64,000 bases of DNA, from positions 62,001-126,000 of the forward strand of contig NZ_LPWG01000014.1 of NCBI RefSeq assembly GCF_001723285.1. The letters run 5' to 3'. The notes beneath the pieces were generated by a model. The model saw only the letters and a list, made by a program, of their open reading frames with translations, was not told where the DNA came from and did no database searches. Numbering within the stretch: position 1 is the first letter of the stretch; every line of letters starts with the position of its first letter. The DNA is from Methyloceanibacter methanicus. GTDB lineage: Bacteria; Pseudomonadota; Alphaproteobacteria; Rhizobiales; Methyloligellaceae. Position numbers and translations under genes: made by a program. Positions 1 to 9,712 of the stretch are shown here, one piece after another.

Positions 1-38
1 AAACTAAGAGAACCCTCACGAAGAGTTCCTGCGTTGTA

Positions 39-287
39 TCAAAGACCGGCGGTCTCGAGCGACCCTTCTGGTCTGAATTTGCACCGGGTGCCGGCGCGAA
101 AGTCAAGAATGCCGCGACACGGCCCAGCCTGGACGTCGCCACGCACCGTCATGATTTCGTCGTCTGACACAAGACGAACATGAACAGGCTTCCCGGGCGA
201 ACTCCGCTTGAGCGCTGGACCGGGCAGCCCCGAACACCCTCGCTCGATCGCGCCACACGTCGCGCGTTCCCGGAGGTGCGACATCAT
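39..287 (-). CDS. Possible small protein, unrecognised
   Basis: An 82-codon frame whose ATG overlaps the stop of the upstream cyclase by the four bases ATGA, the only argument for translation. The protein is Arg/Gly-rich at the N-terminus with no motif I recognise. It lies at the window edge, so downstream context is missing. It may equally be chance coding in GC-rich DNA. Confidence 0.2.
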   Translation of the reverse strand: MMSHLRERATCGAIERGCSGLPGPALKRSSPGKPVHVRLVSDDEIMTVRGDVQAGPCRGILDFRAGTRCKFRPEGSLETAGL

Positions 288-2438
288 TTCTCAGCGAAAA
301 GCGTGACGCCGTCCCAGTCCTCGGGCGGCGGCATGTTCATCCACGCACGGCATAGCTCACGCAAACGGAGCGATGGCCCGTCTTGCGGGTCGGCAGCCAG
401 AACAGTGTCGAGAAGTTGCACCGCATCGGCGAAGCGGCGTTCGGTCGAGCAGCGGAGCGCCTCCTCGTAAGTCTTGGCCCGTTCGCGCATCCCGTTGGAG
501 ACCTGCGGTGCCTCGCCAAGCGACTCGTAGATGTCGATGGCGATGGCTTTGCCTTTCATTCTGACACGATCGATCCGGCGCCAGACGAATTTGGAAGCGG
601 TCGCGGAGACGACCGACTCGGTGGCCAGGATTTCAGTGCCGTAGCGGACATTCAGGCTTCGAGTCGGCTTGCTGTGTTGACGGTGTCGCCGAGCGCCGTG
701 TAGCTGAGCCGCTCGGGTGCGCCGACATTGCCAACGACGGCCGCGCCCGTGCAGAGACCGAAATGCGTCGTCAGCTCGGGCCGGCCTTCTTCGCGCCATC
801 GCTGGTTTTGATCGCTTAGCAGACGCTGGCATTTCAGGACCGCGGACACGGCGTGGACGGCGTGATGATCGAGTGGATCGGGCGCTCCCCAAAACGCGAC
901 GATGCCATCGCCGACGATCTTGTCGACCGTGCCGCTCTCGCTCTGCAGGGCCGTGATCATGAGCTGGAAATAGTCCGACATATGACGCGTAAGGTCTTCA
1001 GGCCGCATGCTCTCCGCGATCCGGGTGAAGTTCCTGATGTCCGTGAACAGCACCGTAAGGCTTGTGCGTTTGCCGCCAATCATCGCGACCTCACCCCTGC
1101 GGACGAGGTCGCGGACAAGGGCAACCGAGACATAGCGTGAGAACGACCGAATGCCCGTCAGCATCTGTGATTGTGCTTCGGCCAGCTGTTTGATTTCCCG
1201 AACGCTGGAACGCACCGCAGGTGCGTCGGCCAGGTTCAGATCACGGATCTTTGCACTCTGCTCGGCAAGGGCTTCCAGCGGCCGGCTGAAGTGACGGGCA
1301 ACGATGCCGGCCAGCAACAGCGCCAAGAGCACGGCCGCGGTCGAAACCGCCAGCACCGTGTAGCGCTGGCGCTCCGCCTCGCCCAAGAAGTCACTCTCCG
1401 GAACCGCGATGCCAATCCACAACGCCTGATCGTGCAGGTCGAATTTCCGAAACCCGCTCCACCAAGCACCGCCGTCGCTCCTGAAACTGAAGACGCCTTG
1501 TTGATCGTCGCCCCTGTCTCGCCATGCCGATACCGCGTCCCCGACAACCGTGAGGCCCAAGTCCTCGGGCGTCAGAAGAGTGGCGGCCTGATCGGAATCG
1601 GCTTGATTGGAGGCCTTGCGCAGAATTTCGCGTATCTCGTCGGAATTGGTCCAGCGGGCATCGGCCGGGAGACCGACCAACGATCCATCGTCATGGACCA
1701 CAAACGCTGTTCCGTTCGGGCTTGGACGGAGGCTCGATGTGAAATCGGACAGGTCTCGAAGAAGCAGGTCGAAGGCAACAAGTCTGATCTGTCCGGAGGC
1801 GGGGTCGCGCCATTTCTGGGATACGGTGAGCCCGGCATCTTTGGTGATGAAGAAATAGTAGGGGGACGTCCAATGGATCTCCTCGAGATCCGCGCCGGTA
1901 TAGAAGGGACGGCGTCGAGGATCGTAATCCCGTGCATCGTCGGGTAGCGGCTCTCCGGAGTGGAGCTGTAGATCGCGGGTCCACCGAACGACATAGCCCG
2001 CCGCCGGACCTTTATCGGCCCAGACGAGGCGGTTGTACCATTCGTAGTCGTCGCCCCCACGCAAATCGCGGAACAAGAGATACTCCAGGCCGTCATCCCG
2101 AATGAGCATCATCGAGGTGATCTGCCGATGTTGATCGAGCAGGGGGATGTACATCGCGTTCAGGCGCTGCAGGTCCGCGCGCCGTCATAGTCAAGAATTC
2201 CGGCCTCCCACCACGCTCTGGAGATATTCAAGAATTCTTCGATCGAGCCGAAGAAGTGGCCCATCTCGGACTGCACTTGATCTGCGGATTGATCGATGTA
2301 GCGCTGCGACAGGTCACGCATGGTTCGCCGGGCGCCAATATCCACGACGATCAGAATCGAAGCGGATATCAAGAAGACGAGCGCCAAAAGCATCATCAGC
2401 AGCGCACTGCGCGTGCTGATCGGCCTGGGAGAAATCAT
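284..2438 (-). CDS. Membrane-bound adenylate/guanylate cyclase (class III), two frameshifts
   Basis: Class III nucleotide cyclase predicted to make cAMP or cGMP from an extracytoplasmic signal. Read in order across three frames it has an N-terminal membrane helix, a Cache-like sensor region, a second membrane helix, a HAMP-like linker, then a cyclase domain with LFTDIRNFT (metal-binding Asp) and VGDGIVAFWG, and a C-terminal tail of about 60 residues. Two frame breaks interrupt it. Near 2176-2182 an extra CG dinucleotide sits in a GCGCGCG run. Near 657 one G appears to be lost, so RLEA-stop should read RLEG-LNVRYGT. Repairing both gives a full-length protein. It is either an indel-damaged assembly of an intact gene or a recent pseudogene; the minimal repairs favour the former. 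Confidence 0.75.
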
Positions 2439-2700
2439 GATCTGGCGTGGGTGGTGGGCATAGCCGACGAAACCATAAGGCGGTCTCGTTGTCGAACCTG
2501 CTGTTGGGGCGGATGCCGGCCCGCCGGCGCAGAAAAATCACGCCCTGATATGGTTGCACAAGGAGTGCTAGATTTGAGCCGACTCGCAGGGGGTGGAAGC
2601 ACAAGGGTCACGGTGCTGGCGCTCGGCCGTCCTGACGCGCCCCTTCGATACAAGGCGTATGCGCGCAAGGCTTCCAAGAGCAGGAGGGCAGATAGGGGAT
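2439..2700. other. Intergenic region between divergent genes
   Basis: About 260 bases separate the divergently read cyclase and AI-2E-family genes. It must hold both promoters, but I see no clear sigma-70, sigma-54 or regulator site. The only element I can support is the ribosome binding site AGGAGGG about 10 bases before 2701. Confidence 0.4.
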
Positions 2701-3771
2701 ATGGACACGCTGTCGAAGATGGTGCGGGTGTTCTTGCTGATCGCCCTGGTCCTCTTCTTTCTCACCTATGGCGCCAGCGTTCTTCTGCCATTGGCGGTTG
2801 CACTCCTATTGTGGTTCTTTATCAACGCTCTATCGGACGCGTACCGGCGTGTGGCGACCCCTGTTTTCCAAATGCCGCCGCTGCTCGCGCTCCTTTTGGC
2901 CTCAGCGACGATCCTTGCCGCCAGTCTCATCGTCATCGACTTGGTGGTCGCCAATGTCGCCGCGATGGGACAGCAAAGAGCCAATGTCGACGCTGCGCTC
3001 ACCGTTCTGACGCAGAAGGCGGCGCAACTCCTCGGCGTTGAGAGTCAAGAAGTCGTCGATCACGTCTTGGCATTCATCCAGCTGGATCCGCTCGTCAGCA
3101 ACATAGTCGCGGGAATGGCCAGCCTGGCGAGTCAGTTCACGGTCGTGTTTCTTTACGTCGTCTTTCTTCTCATCGAGCAACGGTACTTCGACCTGAAACT
3201 GCGCGCGATCGTTCCGAATGAAGAGAAACGAGCGCGTCTCCAGGCAATCCTGCAGCGGATCGCGGAAGACGTGCAGGGCTACCTATGGATCATGACAATC
3301 GTCAGTGCGTTGACGGCCGTACTGTCCTACGGCGTGATGGTTCTGGTTGGCCTCGAACAGGCATTCTTCTGGGCATTCCTCATCTTCATCTTGAATTTCA
3401 TTCCCACCATCGGGTCGATCATCGGAACGGCGTTGCCGGCACTCTATGCCCTGTTGCAGTTCCAGAGACTTGCGCCGTTCCTCACGGTGCTTATCGCCGT
3501 CGGTGCCATTCAATTCGTCGTCGGCAACATGATTCAACCGAGGTTGGCAGCGCGACGTCTCAATCTCAGCCAGTTTGTCGTCGTCTTGTCGCTCTTCGCT
3601 TGGGGAGCCATATGGGGCGTCGTGGGCATGTTCCTTGCCGTGCCGATCACGGCGATCATGATGCTGGTGCTTGCCAACTTCGAGTCCACGCGGCCAATCG
3701 CAATGATCATGTCCGAGTCGGGAAGCATCGACCCGCCGGATCGCCAAAGCGGGAAAGCGAAGCCTCACTAA
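2701..3771 (+). CDS. AI-2E family transporter (TqsA/YdiK/PerM-like)
   Basis: A 356-residue inner-membrane protein of the AI-2E/PerM exporter family. It has paired hydrophobic helices at the N-terminus, a soluble middle region, and the typical C-terminal helices including NFIPTIGSIIG and the family-typical GNMIQPRL. Members export diverse small solutes or act in Na+(Li+)/H+ exchange, so the substrate is not predictable. The start at 2701 is chosen because AGGAGGG lies just upstream and the first helix follows directly. It stands alone and converges with the cobalt-transport operon. Confidence 0.85.
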   Translation: MDTLSKMVRVFLLIALVLFFLTYGASVLLPLAVALLLWFFINALSDAYRRVATPVFQMPPLLALLLASATILAASLIVIDLVVANVAAMGQQRANVDAALTVLTQKAAQLLGVESQEVVDHVLAFIQLDPLVSNIVAGMASLASQFTVVFLYVVFLLIEQRYFDLKLRAIVPNEEKRARLQAILQRIAEDVQGYLWIMTIVSALTAVLSYGVMVLVGLEQAFFWAFLIFILNFIPTIGSIIGTALPALYALLQFQRLAPFLTVLIAVGAIQFVVGNMIQPRLAARRLNLSQFVVVLSLFAWGAIWGVVGMFLAVPITAIMMLVLANFESTRPIAMIMSESGSIDPPDRQSGKAKPH

Positions 3772-3803
3772 GGGCCGGCCAGCATGCCGCGACGCCCGCG
3801 AGA

Positions 3804-4457
3804 CTAACCGGGTACGATTTCACCGTCCGCGAGCCGGACCGCGCGCGACCCGATGCGCTCGCGGAACTGCGTATCGTGAGACACCACGATCATCGCTTGG
3901 GGCAGCGAGAGCAGAATCTCGATCAGCCGTGCCTCGTTGTCTTCATCGAGGGCGTTGGTCGGCTCGTCGAGGAGAAGAACCTTCGGCTCCATGGCCAACA
4001 CCGCCGCCAGGGTCACCAGACGTTTCTCTCCGCCCGAGAGCTTATGGGTGATGCGATCTCTGAAACCGCCGAGGTCGAGCGAGCTCAAGACACGATCGAC
4101 GATGTCCATCGCCTCGTCCTTGCTCTTGCCGAGGTTGAGCGGACCGAAGGCGACGTCTTCGGCCACTGTCGGGCAGAACAGCTGATCGTCGGGGTCCTGG
4201 AAGACCAGTCCCGCAAGGCGGCGCACCGCCAGGAAGTCGGCCTCGATGCGGCGCTCCTGACCGAAGGCAACGACGCGCCCCCGGCTCGGGCGCAGCAGGC
4301 CGACGACAATGTGCAGCAGCGTGCTCTTGCCTGCACCGTTGTGCCCCACGACGCAGACGCGTTCCTTGCCGTCGAGGCGAAGCGAAGCGCCTTTGAGGAC
4401 GGGAGGGCATGCCGGGTAGGCGAAATGAATGTCGGTCAGCTCGATCAGCGATGACAT
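3804..4457 (-). CDS. cbiO: Cobalt ECF/CbiO-type ABC transporter ATPase
   Basis: Energy-coupling ATPase of the cobalt uptake system. Visible motifs are Walker A GHNGAGKST, the Q-loop VFQDPDDQLF, signature LSGGEKR, Walker B VLLLDEPTNALD and switch His in VVSHD. At 217 residues it is compact, as expected for CbiO. The internal ATG at 4457 is preferred because it opens the canonical IELTDIHFAYP strand; the longer frame adds an Arg/Cys-rich leader. It is the last gene of cbiK-M-L-Q-O, 16 bases after cbiQ. Confidence 0.9.
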   Translation of the reverse strand: MSSLIELTDIHFAYPACPPVLKGASLRLDGKERVCVVGHNGAGKSTLLHIVVGLLRPSRGRVVAFGQERRIEADFLAVRRLAGLVFQDPDDQLFCPTVAEDVAFGPLNLGKSKDEAMDIVDRVLSSLDLGGFRDRITHKLSGGEKRLVTLAAVLAMEPKVLLLDEPTNALDEDNEARLIEILLSLPQAMIVVSHDTQFRERIGSRAVRLADGEIVPG

Positions 4458-4473
4458 GTGGACCGCGTTCGCG

Positions 4474-5259
4474 TCAGACGAGAAACTGCAACGCGAGCAG
4501 CGCCGCGAGGACGCCACCGAAACCGAGCGCGAAATAGACGTCCGATCCCGTGTAGGCGAGGTCGCCCAACAGCGGGATGCCGCCGGAGAAGCCCCGGCAC
4601 TTCATGGCACCGAGAATCCGTTCGGACCGCTCCACCGCCCGGACCAGCATCATACCGATCAAATAGCCGAGGGATTGGTAGGTGTGCCGGTTGTTTCCCG
4701 GCCGGAACCCGCGCGCCTTCATGGCCACGCGCAAACGCAAATACTCCTGTTGGAGCACGTCGACATAGCGGACCATGAACATCAGCAGGTAGACCAGCGC
4801 TTCGGGCATCTTCAGGCGGTAAAGGGCGTGACCCAGCCGGACAGGCTCCACCGATCCGACCAGCGCCATCAAAGTCAGAATGATCGCATTGGCCTTCAGC
4901 CCGATCTCGACAGCTTGCCGCAGACCCTGCCACGTCGCGGGGAAGCCGAAGACTGTGAACATCTCATCGCCCGGCACGGTGAAGGGCAGCAGCAAGAGCA
5001 TGAAGACAATGAAACTGTCCATCGTGACCATACGCCTCAGCGTGGAGCGCGTGGGCAACCGGGCCATCAGCATCAGGGCAAGCCCGAACAGCAGCGCACC
5101 GGTGAGGATGCGGAGGTCGTGAAGACTGACCACGACGACGGCGAAGGCGATCGCCGCCAGGATCCGGGTCCGGGGATCGATTTCGTTGATAAGGGTCCTG
5201 TCCTCTGGGGCGCCGGTGTCCAGGAGTGTCGGGCGCCCGGACCCGACCACATGTCCCAC
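4474..5259 (-). CDS. cbiQ: Cobalt ECF transporter T component CbiQ
   Basis: Transmembrane coupling protein (261 residues) linking the CbiM substrate-binding subunit to the CbiO ATPase. It has several hydrophobic helices and the two coupling motifs of the CbiQ family, AMKARGF and AMKCRGF, which contact the ATPases. It starts four bases after the stop of the upstream cbiL-like gene. The upstream cobalamin riboswitch makes cobalt, rather than nickel, the likely substrate. Confidence 0.9.
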   Translation of the reverse strand: MGHVVGSGRPTLLDTGAPEDRTLINEIDPRTRILAAIAFAVVVVSLHDLRILTGALLFGLALMLMARLPTRSTLRRMVTMDSFIVFMLLLLPFTVPGDEMFTVFGFPATWQGLRQAVEIGLKANAIILTLMALVGSVEPVRLGHALYRLKMPEALVYLLMFMVRYVDVLQQEYLRLRVAMKARGFRPGNNRHTYQSLGYLIGMMLVRAVERSERILGAMKCRGFSGGIPLLGDLAYTGSDVYFALGFGGVLAALLALQFLV

Positions 5260-5262
5260 AGG

Positions 5263-5868
5263 CTAAACCTCCGCCATCTTGCGGCGTGCCGCGATGTAGA
5301 AGCCGAGCCCGAACAGGCCGAAGATGTAGCCGATGCCGCCGAGGATGTTCTGAAGGTCGTTCTTCTCCTTGTAGGCATCGATATCGCGGCGAAGCGGGAT
5401 GATCTGCTTCTGCACCGCGCGGGTGAGCAACGCCAACTGCGCTTTCGTCAGCGTCTCGGCTTGGCCGCTCCCCTTGGGTTCTGCGTCTGGAGTTGTTTTT
5501 GTCTCAGCCGTTGCCGGTGCATCCGAAGCAGCGGTCTCGGCACCGGCACTGTCCGGCAACTCATCGGCCTCCATGCGGACCGTTGCCACGTGTCCGGAAC
5601 CGAGATTGGACTTGAACACGTGCGCGACGGGCTTTGTCGGGCGGAAGGTGAAGAAGCCTTCTTCGTCGGTCATGGTCTCGCCGAGCTTGGTTCCGTCCTC
5701 GTCGAAGACCTCGACAAGCTCGTTCGGCGCCATGTCGCCGTTGGAGAACCCGATCTCGCCCTCGATCACATCGCCGCTGGCATAGACGGAGGCGATGACT
5801 TTGTGCGCGAGTGCTGAATGCACCGGCATTAGAAAAAGGAGGATGAGCGCAAGGCGAAGGGACCTCAT
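5263..5868 (-). CDS. cbiL: CbiL-like accessory membrane component of cobalt/nickel transporter
   Basis: A 201-residue secreted, C-terminally anchored protein. It has a signal peptide ending around ALA, a carboxypeptidase-regulatory-like beta domain (GEIGFSNG to FFTFRP), an Ala/Thr/Glu-rich linker, a charged helix (LRRDIDAYKEKNDLQ) and a C-terminal membrane helix followed by ARRK. This layout matches the CbiL component of CbiKLMQO-type transporters, which replaces CbiN. The ATG at 5868 overlaps the cbiM stop (ATGA) and is preceded by AGGAG. The symbol follows transporter nomenclature, not precorrin-2 methyltransferase CbiL. Confidence 0.75.
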   Translation of the reverse strand: MRSLRLALILLFLMPVHSALAHKVIASVYASGDVIEGEIGFSNGDMAPNELVEVFDEDGTKLGETMTDEEGFFTFRPTKPVAHVFKSNLGSGHVATVRMEADELPDSAGAETAASDAPATAETKTTPDAEPKGSGQAETLTKAQLALLTRAVQKQIIPLRRDIDAYKEKNDLQNILGGIGYIFGLFGLGFYIAARRKMAEV

Positions 5869-6497
5869 GAAGAAACTCCTTGTGATGGGGATTGGGTAAA
5901 GCTCTCGAACAGTTCTGGCTTCACCTTTCGCGCAAGGTAGACGGCCGCGGCCGTGATCAGCGCCTCGATGATCATCACGGGGATATGCGCGAAGAAGGTG
6001 AGCTTGGCCGCTGCCAGGAATTCGTCGCCGGTGAGCGCCAAGGCGAGGGCCACGCAGCCCGCAGTCAGGGCGATCGCGAGGCCGCCGCCGATCCCGCCCC
6101 AGATGGCGGCCACGGTGGGCGAGCCAGACCCGATGCCGCGCCGGCAGATACAGTAGACGAGCACGGCGGGCAGGGCGATGTTGACCGTGTTGACGCCGAG
6201 CACGGTGATCCCGCCGAAGCCGAAGAACACGGCTTGCAGGAGCAGCGCGATAAAGAGGGCCGGGAAGGCAGCCCAGCCGAGCACCAGCCCGGCCAGGCCG
6301 TTCATGATCAGATGGACGCTGGAGGGCCCGATCGGCACATGCACGAGGGACGCCACGAAGAAGGTTGCGCTGAGCACACCCGCGGCGGGCATCTTCTCCG
6401 CCGGCAGGGATTTCAGCCCCAACGCGATGCCGCCGGCGGCGAGAACCGCGCCGCCGATCAAGACTTCGTTCGATAGAGCACCGTCGACGATGTGCAT
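5865..6497 (-). CDS. cbiM: Cobalt ECF transporter S component CbiM
   Basis: Substrate-capture subunit of the cobalt transporter (210 residues, multiple helices). The N-terminus MHIVDG is diagnostic: in this family the N-terminus and His2 contribute to metal coordination. Family motifs SLVHVPIGPSSVHL and NTVNIALPA are present. Its stop overlaps the start of the cbiL-like gene, so the two are translationally coupled. Confidence 0.93.
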   Translation of the reverse strand: MHIVDGALSNEVLIGGAVLAAGGIALGLKSLPAEKMPAAGVLSATFFVASLVHVPIGPSSVHLIMNGLAGLVLGWAAFPALFIALLLQAVFFGFGGITVLGVNTVNIALPAVLVYCICRRGIGSGSPTVAAIWGGIGGGLAIALTAGCVALALALTGDEFLAAAKLTFFAHIPVMIIEALITAAAVYLARKVKPELFESFTQSPSQGVSS

Positions 6498-6536
6498 GGG
6501 TCCCTCCAGGTCTTGGGGTCGGTGTCGTGGGTCTGC

Positions 6537-7334
6537 CTACTTCACGTCGTAGGCACGGACCCACAGGACCGCGTCCTGCGAGAGTTCCTTACCCTCGTGC
6601 TCCTTGGTGTTGCCCGAGCCGAGCGCGGCGAAGCCCCAGAAGCCGGCTTTGGGAACGCCGAACGTGAAGTAGCCGTCGTCATCGCTGACGGCGACGAGCG
6701 CACCGCCGGGCATCGGCGAGGCGGTCGGGTCTTTCGGCTTGTCCTCCTCCATGGAGGGCTCGGCCGCCATGTACTCGACCTCGATCTCGACACCGGGCAC
6801 GGGCTTGCCGTCGGCCATCACCCGGCCCGTGAAGGTCGATCCGGCCACGATGTTGGTCGGCTTGTTGAGCGGAATGATTTCCGTTGCAAGGCCTTGCGGC
6901 TCCATCCAGTCCGTGGGGACTTCGTTGAGGTTGAGATAGCTCTTGGCGATCTGCTGGATATAGATGTCCTCGCTCTCCTCGTAATAGGGGGCCGGGACGG
7001 CGACGAGCACATAGTCGCCCGAGCGCTTGATCGGAACGGATGCGTTGTAGGCGGTCGCGGCGTTCTCGGCGCCCTCGAACTTGATCTGTTTCAGCGTGTT
7101 CTTGAGGTCGATCTTCTTGCCGCGGTTGATGGCGTAGAATTCGAGGGGCTCGTCCATGTCCATCACGTGGCCGTTCTCGAAAGGATGCCAGAAGATCAGC
7201 TTGACCGGCACGTCACCGGCCTTGGTCAAATTGACCTCCGGCGTATAGACGAGTTGGAAATGGGCCGCCGCGGCGAGCGGCGCGAGAAGCGCGGCAACGC
7301 CAATGGCAGCGGATAGTCCGTTGCGAAGTTTCAT
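6537..7334 (-). CDS. cbiK: CbiK-like periplasmic DUF4198 protein of cobalt transporter
   Basis: Periplasmic protein of 265 residues with a signal peptide (hydrophobic stretch ending AAAAH) and a DUF4198-type domain: HFQLVYTPE at the mature N-terminus, FWHPFENGHVMDM, and a late FTGRV/YFTFGVPK beta repeat. In cbiKLMQO operons this protein is thought to deliver or gate metal outside the membrane. It is the first gene after the cobalamin riboswitch. The His-rich FWHPFENGH segment is a plausible metal site (inference). Confidence 0.75.
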   Translation of the reverse strand: MKLRNGLSAAIGVAALLAPLAAAAHFQLVYTPEVNLTKAGDVPVKLIFWHPFENGHVMDMDEPLEFYAINRGKKIDLKNTLKQIKFEGAENAATAYNASVPIKRSGDYVLVAVPAPYYEESEDIYIQQIAKSYLNLNEVPTDWMEPQGLATEIIPLNKPTNIVAGSTFTGRVMADGKPVPGVEIEVEYMAAEPSMEEDKPKDPTASPMPGGALVAVSDDDGYFTFGVPKAGFWGFAALGSGNTKEHEGKELSQDAVLWVRAYDVK

Positions 7335-7516
7335 AGGTCGTCTCTCCCAAGCAGCCCGTGCGGAACGCGCCGCATCGGGCATGAGGAAAGGACGATCGGG
7401 GAAGTGGCGGTGTCATGAGCGGGAACGGAAGATCGGCCACCGGACACCCGCTCAACCGCCAGACGCTCACCCCGGCGTCCGGTTGCGGTAAGACACCGGG
7501 CAAGAGCCGGCGTCGG

Positions 7517-7722
7517 ATGTCAGCGGCAGGTCTCCTGGCTCACGGATCGTCGCATCGGCTATGCCTTCCCAGGGTCGAGTATCCCCAGTGGCTTGGTCTA
7601 GCCGTGCTCACCGTTCACAGTTGCGGGGGCAGCCACGGGATTGTCTCCTCGATCCGATCGAGGAAGAACGCACCGTGTTCCCTCTTAGTCCCGGCCGATG
7701 ACGACCGGGAACCGTTGACGCT
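7517..7722 (-). promoter_or_regulatory. Cobalamin (AdoCbl) riboswitch
   Basis: On the minus strand this leader contains, in order, GGTTCCC pairing with GAGGGAAC, the conserved core CTGCCCCCGCAACTGTGAA, and the B12 box GAGCCAGGAGACCTGCC. These are the hallmark blocks of cobalamin riboswitches. It sits about 180 bases upstream of cbiK, so it most likely shuts off the cobalt transporter when coenzyme B12 is plentiful. Confidence 0.95.
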
Positions 7723-7827
7723 TAGAAAGGGCCGCATATTTGCGACCGTGTCAATAGCGAGGGAAGGAGGATGGAAGCTTTGCCGCGGCGACGGGAAATC
7801 TTCCCGTCGGAGCAACGGCCGGGCCTT

Positions 7828-8592
7828 TCAATGCCCTTCCGGCTTGCGCAGGAGATAGGTGTCCATGATCCAGCCCTTCTTGGCGCGGGCCTCCCGCCTG
7901 ACACGTTCGATGTCGTCGAGCACGTCGCGCAGCCGTCCGGAAACAAGGATCTCGTCGTCGGTGCCAAGATAAGCGCCCCAGAAGATCTCCATATCACCAT
8001 CAACGGTCTTGTAAGCGGCTTGTCCGTCGAGCATCACGATGACGCTGTCCGCATTGTCGGGGAAGCCTTCCTGGAGCTTGCGCCCGGTCGTGATCATGAT
8101 GGGTTCGCCGATGCGGTTGATGGGAATCTTGTGTGCCGCGGCCAAGGCCTGGACACTGCTGATGCCGGGAATGACCTCGTAGTCGAGCTCGAAATCTCCG
8201 CGTGCGCGAAGCCTCTCCAAGATGCGCAGGATGCTGTCGTAGAGGCTCGGGTCGCCCCAGGCGAGAAAGGCGCCGCACTCTCCCTCTTGCAATTGATCCG
8301 CCAGCAATCGTCCGTAGACGTCTTCGACTGCATCGTGCCAATCGCTGACGCCCTTGCGGTAATTTGCGTTCGCACTGTCGCGAACGGGATTGTCGAAGCC
8401 GACAATCCTGTAGTCCGCGTTTATGGCAAATCGTGCGATGATCTCCCGTCTGAGGCGCGCGAGGTCGCTCTTCTCGGCGCCCTTGTCGGGGACAAAAAAG
8501 ACGCGGACCTGATTGAGGGCATCGATGGCCTGCACGGTCATGTAGTCCGGGCTTCCCGCTCCAATGCCGATGACGAAAACGTTTCGCTTCAT
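7828..8592 (-). CDS. cobF: Precorrin-6A synthase (deacetylating)
   Basis: SAM-dependent methyltransferase of the aerobic cobalamin pathway that methylates C-1 and releases acetate, converting precorrin-5 to precorrin-6A. The tetrapyrrole-methylase fold shows FVIGIGAGSPDYMT at the N-terminus, AFLAWGDPSLYDS (SAM loop) and VIPGISSVQALAA. At 254 residues it matches CobF. CobF implies the oxygen-dependent cobalamin route. Its ATG directly abuts the stop of the upstream binding-protein gene, so the two form an operon. Confidence 0.93.
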   Translation of the reverse strand: MKRNVFVIGIGAGSPDYMTVQAIDALNQVRVFFVPDKGAEKSDLARLRREIIARFAINADYRIVGFDNPVRDSANANYRKGVSDWHDAVEDVYGRLLADQLQEGECGAFLAWGDPSLYDSILRILERLRARGDFELDYEVIPGISSVQALAAAHKIPINRIGEPIMITTGRKLQEGFPDNADSVIVMLDGQAAYKTVDGDMEIFWGAYLGTDDEILVSGRLRDVLDDIERVRREARAKKGWIMDTYLLRKPEGH

Positions 8593-9411
8593 TCAGGTTC
8601 CTGGCCCCGACTTAGGTGCGCCTGCACGTGATTCGTTTCCGAGTGCCGTCAAGATCGCATCGAGACCATCGGTCAGTGCCGCGGGCCCGGGTTGGAGAAT
8701 CAACGGCGATTTGATTTCGATGATGCGGTTGTTTCGCACGGCCGGGATAGCATGCCACCCCGCGCGCTGCTTGATCTTTTCGGGCACGACCTTCTTGCCG
8801 CACCATGAGGCGAGGATGACGTCCGGGGCCGCACCGATGACCTCTCGCGACGAGACGATTCGATCCTTGGCGGCCTTTTGCGCCCTGAGCGCCGGAAACA
8901 CGTCGTCCCCGCCGGCGATCTCGATCAGCTCGGACACCCAGCCGATGCCGCTGATCATGGGGTCGTCCCATTCCTCGAAATATACCCGCGGCCTGCTAGC
9001 CGCCGGGGCCGCTTTCGCGACCTCGTCGAGACGGCGCTCATAGTGCAGGGCGAGCCGCTCCGCCTTGTCCGTGGCACCGGTCAGCGCGCCGACCATCCGG
9101 ATCATCGCCAGGATTCCCGCAACGTCACGGTGATTGAAGGCGTGGACCGCGACGCCCGCCTTGATCAACGCCGCGGCGATCTCGGCTTGAAGATCCGAGA
9201 AGATCAGGACCAAGTCCGGGTCGAGCGCGAGGATTTTCGGGATATCCGCCGACGTGAAGGCCGAGACCCGCGGCTTTTCGCGGCGCACTTGCCGCGGCCG
9301 TACGGCGTAGCCCGAGACGCCGACGATCCGGTCCTCCTCGCCGAGGAGATAGAGCGTCTCGACCGTCTCCTCGGTCAGGCAAACGATTCGCTCCGGTGGA
9401 TAGCGGCGCAT
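8593..9411 (-). CDS. Cobalamin/metal-binding protein, BtuF/FepB-like fold
   Basis: Periplasmic-binding-protein-like fold of 272 residues: RIVCLTEETVETLYLLG, RIVGVSGYA, KILALDPDLVLIF, then ISGIGWVSELIEIAGG and PDVILASWCGK. This pattern is shared by BtuF-type cobalamin and ferric-siderophore binding proteins. No signal peptide is visible with the start at 9411 or the upstream ATG near 9447, so it may be cytoplasmic or the start may be misplaced. Direct coupling to cobF argues for a role in corrinoid or cobalt handling (inference). Confidence 0.75.
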   Translation of the reverse strand: MRRYPPERIVCLTEETVETLYLLGEEDRIVGVSGYAVRPRQVRREKPRVSAFTSADIPKILALDPDLVLIFSDLQAEIAAALIKAGVAVHAFNHRDVAGILAMIRMVGALTGATDKAERLALHYERRLDEVAKAAPAASRPRVYFEEWDDPMISGIGWVSELIEIAGGDDVFPALRAQKAAKDRIVSSREVIGAAPDVILASWCGKKVVPEKIKQRAGWHAIPAVRNNRIIEIKSPLILQPGPAALTDGLDAILTALGNESRAGAPKSGPGT

Positions 9412-9712
9412 GTCAGGCACGCGCGTCCGCGTCTTGCCGCCCCGTGAATGCATTGTCCGCAAATCTCCCAGTTCACGGCGGCTTGCACGTGTCCGCTGTT
9501 GGTCCCGAGCGGACATCCGGTCCGAAGGGTCCGCTTGTCCACGTCTGGGCCGACGCTGACATGGAAACCCGGCTCAAATCCAGGGGGGACCCCGTTGGGC
9601 GGGGTCGCCCTCTGCCGTCAATCTTCCTCATTGTCGTGGCTGATCTCTCGCCGATCGGACTAGGTTGCGGAAATTAAACGACGTTCTTCCGGGAACGGGG
9701 CATTGAGGAGAC

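Noticed and set aside
284..2438. Cyclase as an established pseudogene
   Set aside because: Both breaks need only a one- or two-base edit, the catalytic region is intact, and the same error type occurs throughout the window.
4429..5817. Long plus-strand frame opposite cbiO-cbiQ-cbiL
   Set aside because: His/Glu/Gln-rich shadow of three well-supported minus-strand genes.
5263..6564. A 433-residue protein covering the cbiM region
   Set aside because: Its N-terminal half is an Arg-rich shadow frame of cbiM; only the part from 5868, with its own signal peptide and ribosome binding site, is real.
3804..7334. Nickel-specific transporter
   Set aside because: The operon is behind a cobalamin riboswitch and next to cobF, favouring cobalt; nickel cannot be fully excluded from sequence.
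7828..8592. Cobalt-precorrin methyltransferase of the anaerobic pathway
   Set aside because: Length and motifs fit CobF (precorrin-6A synthase) of the aerobic pathway.
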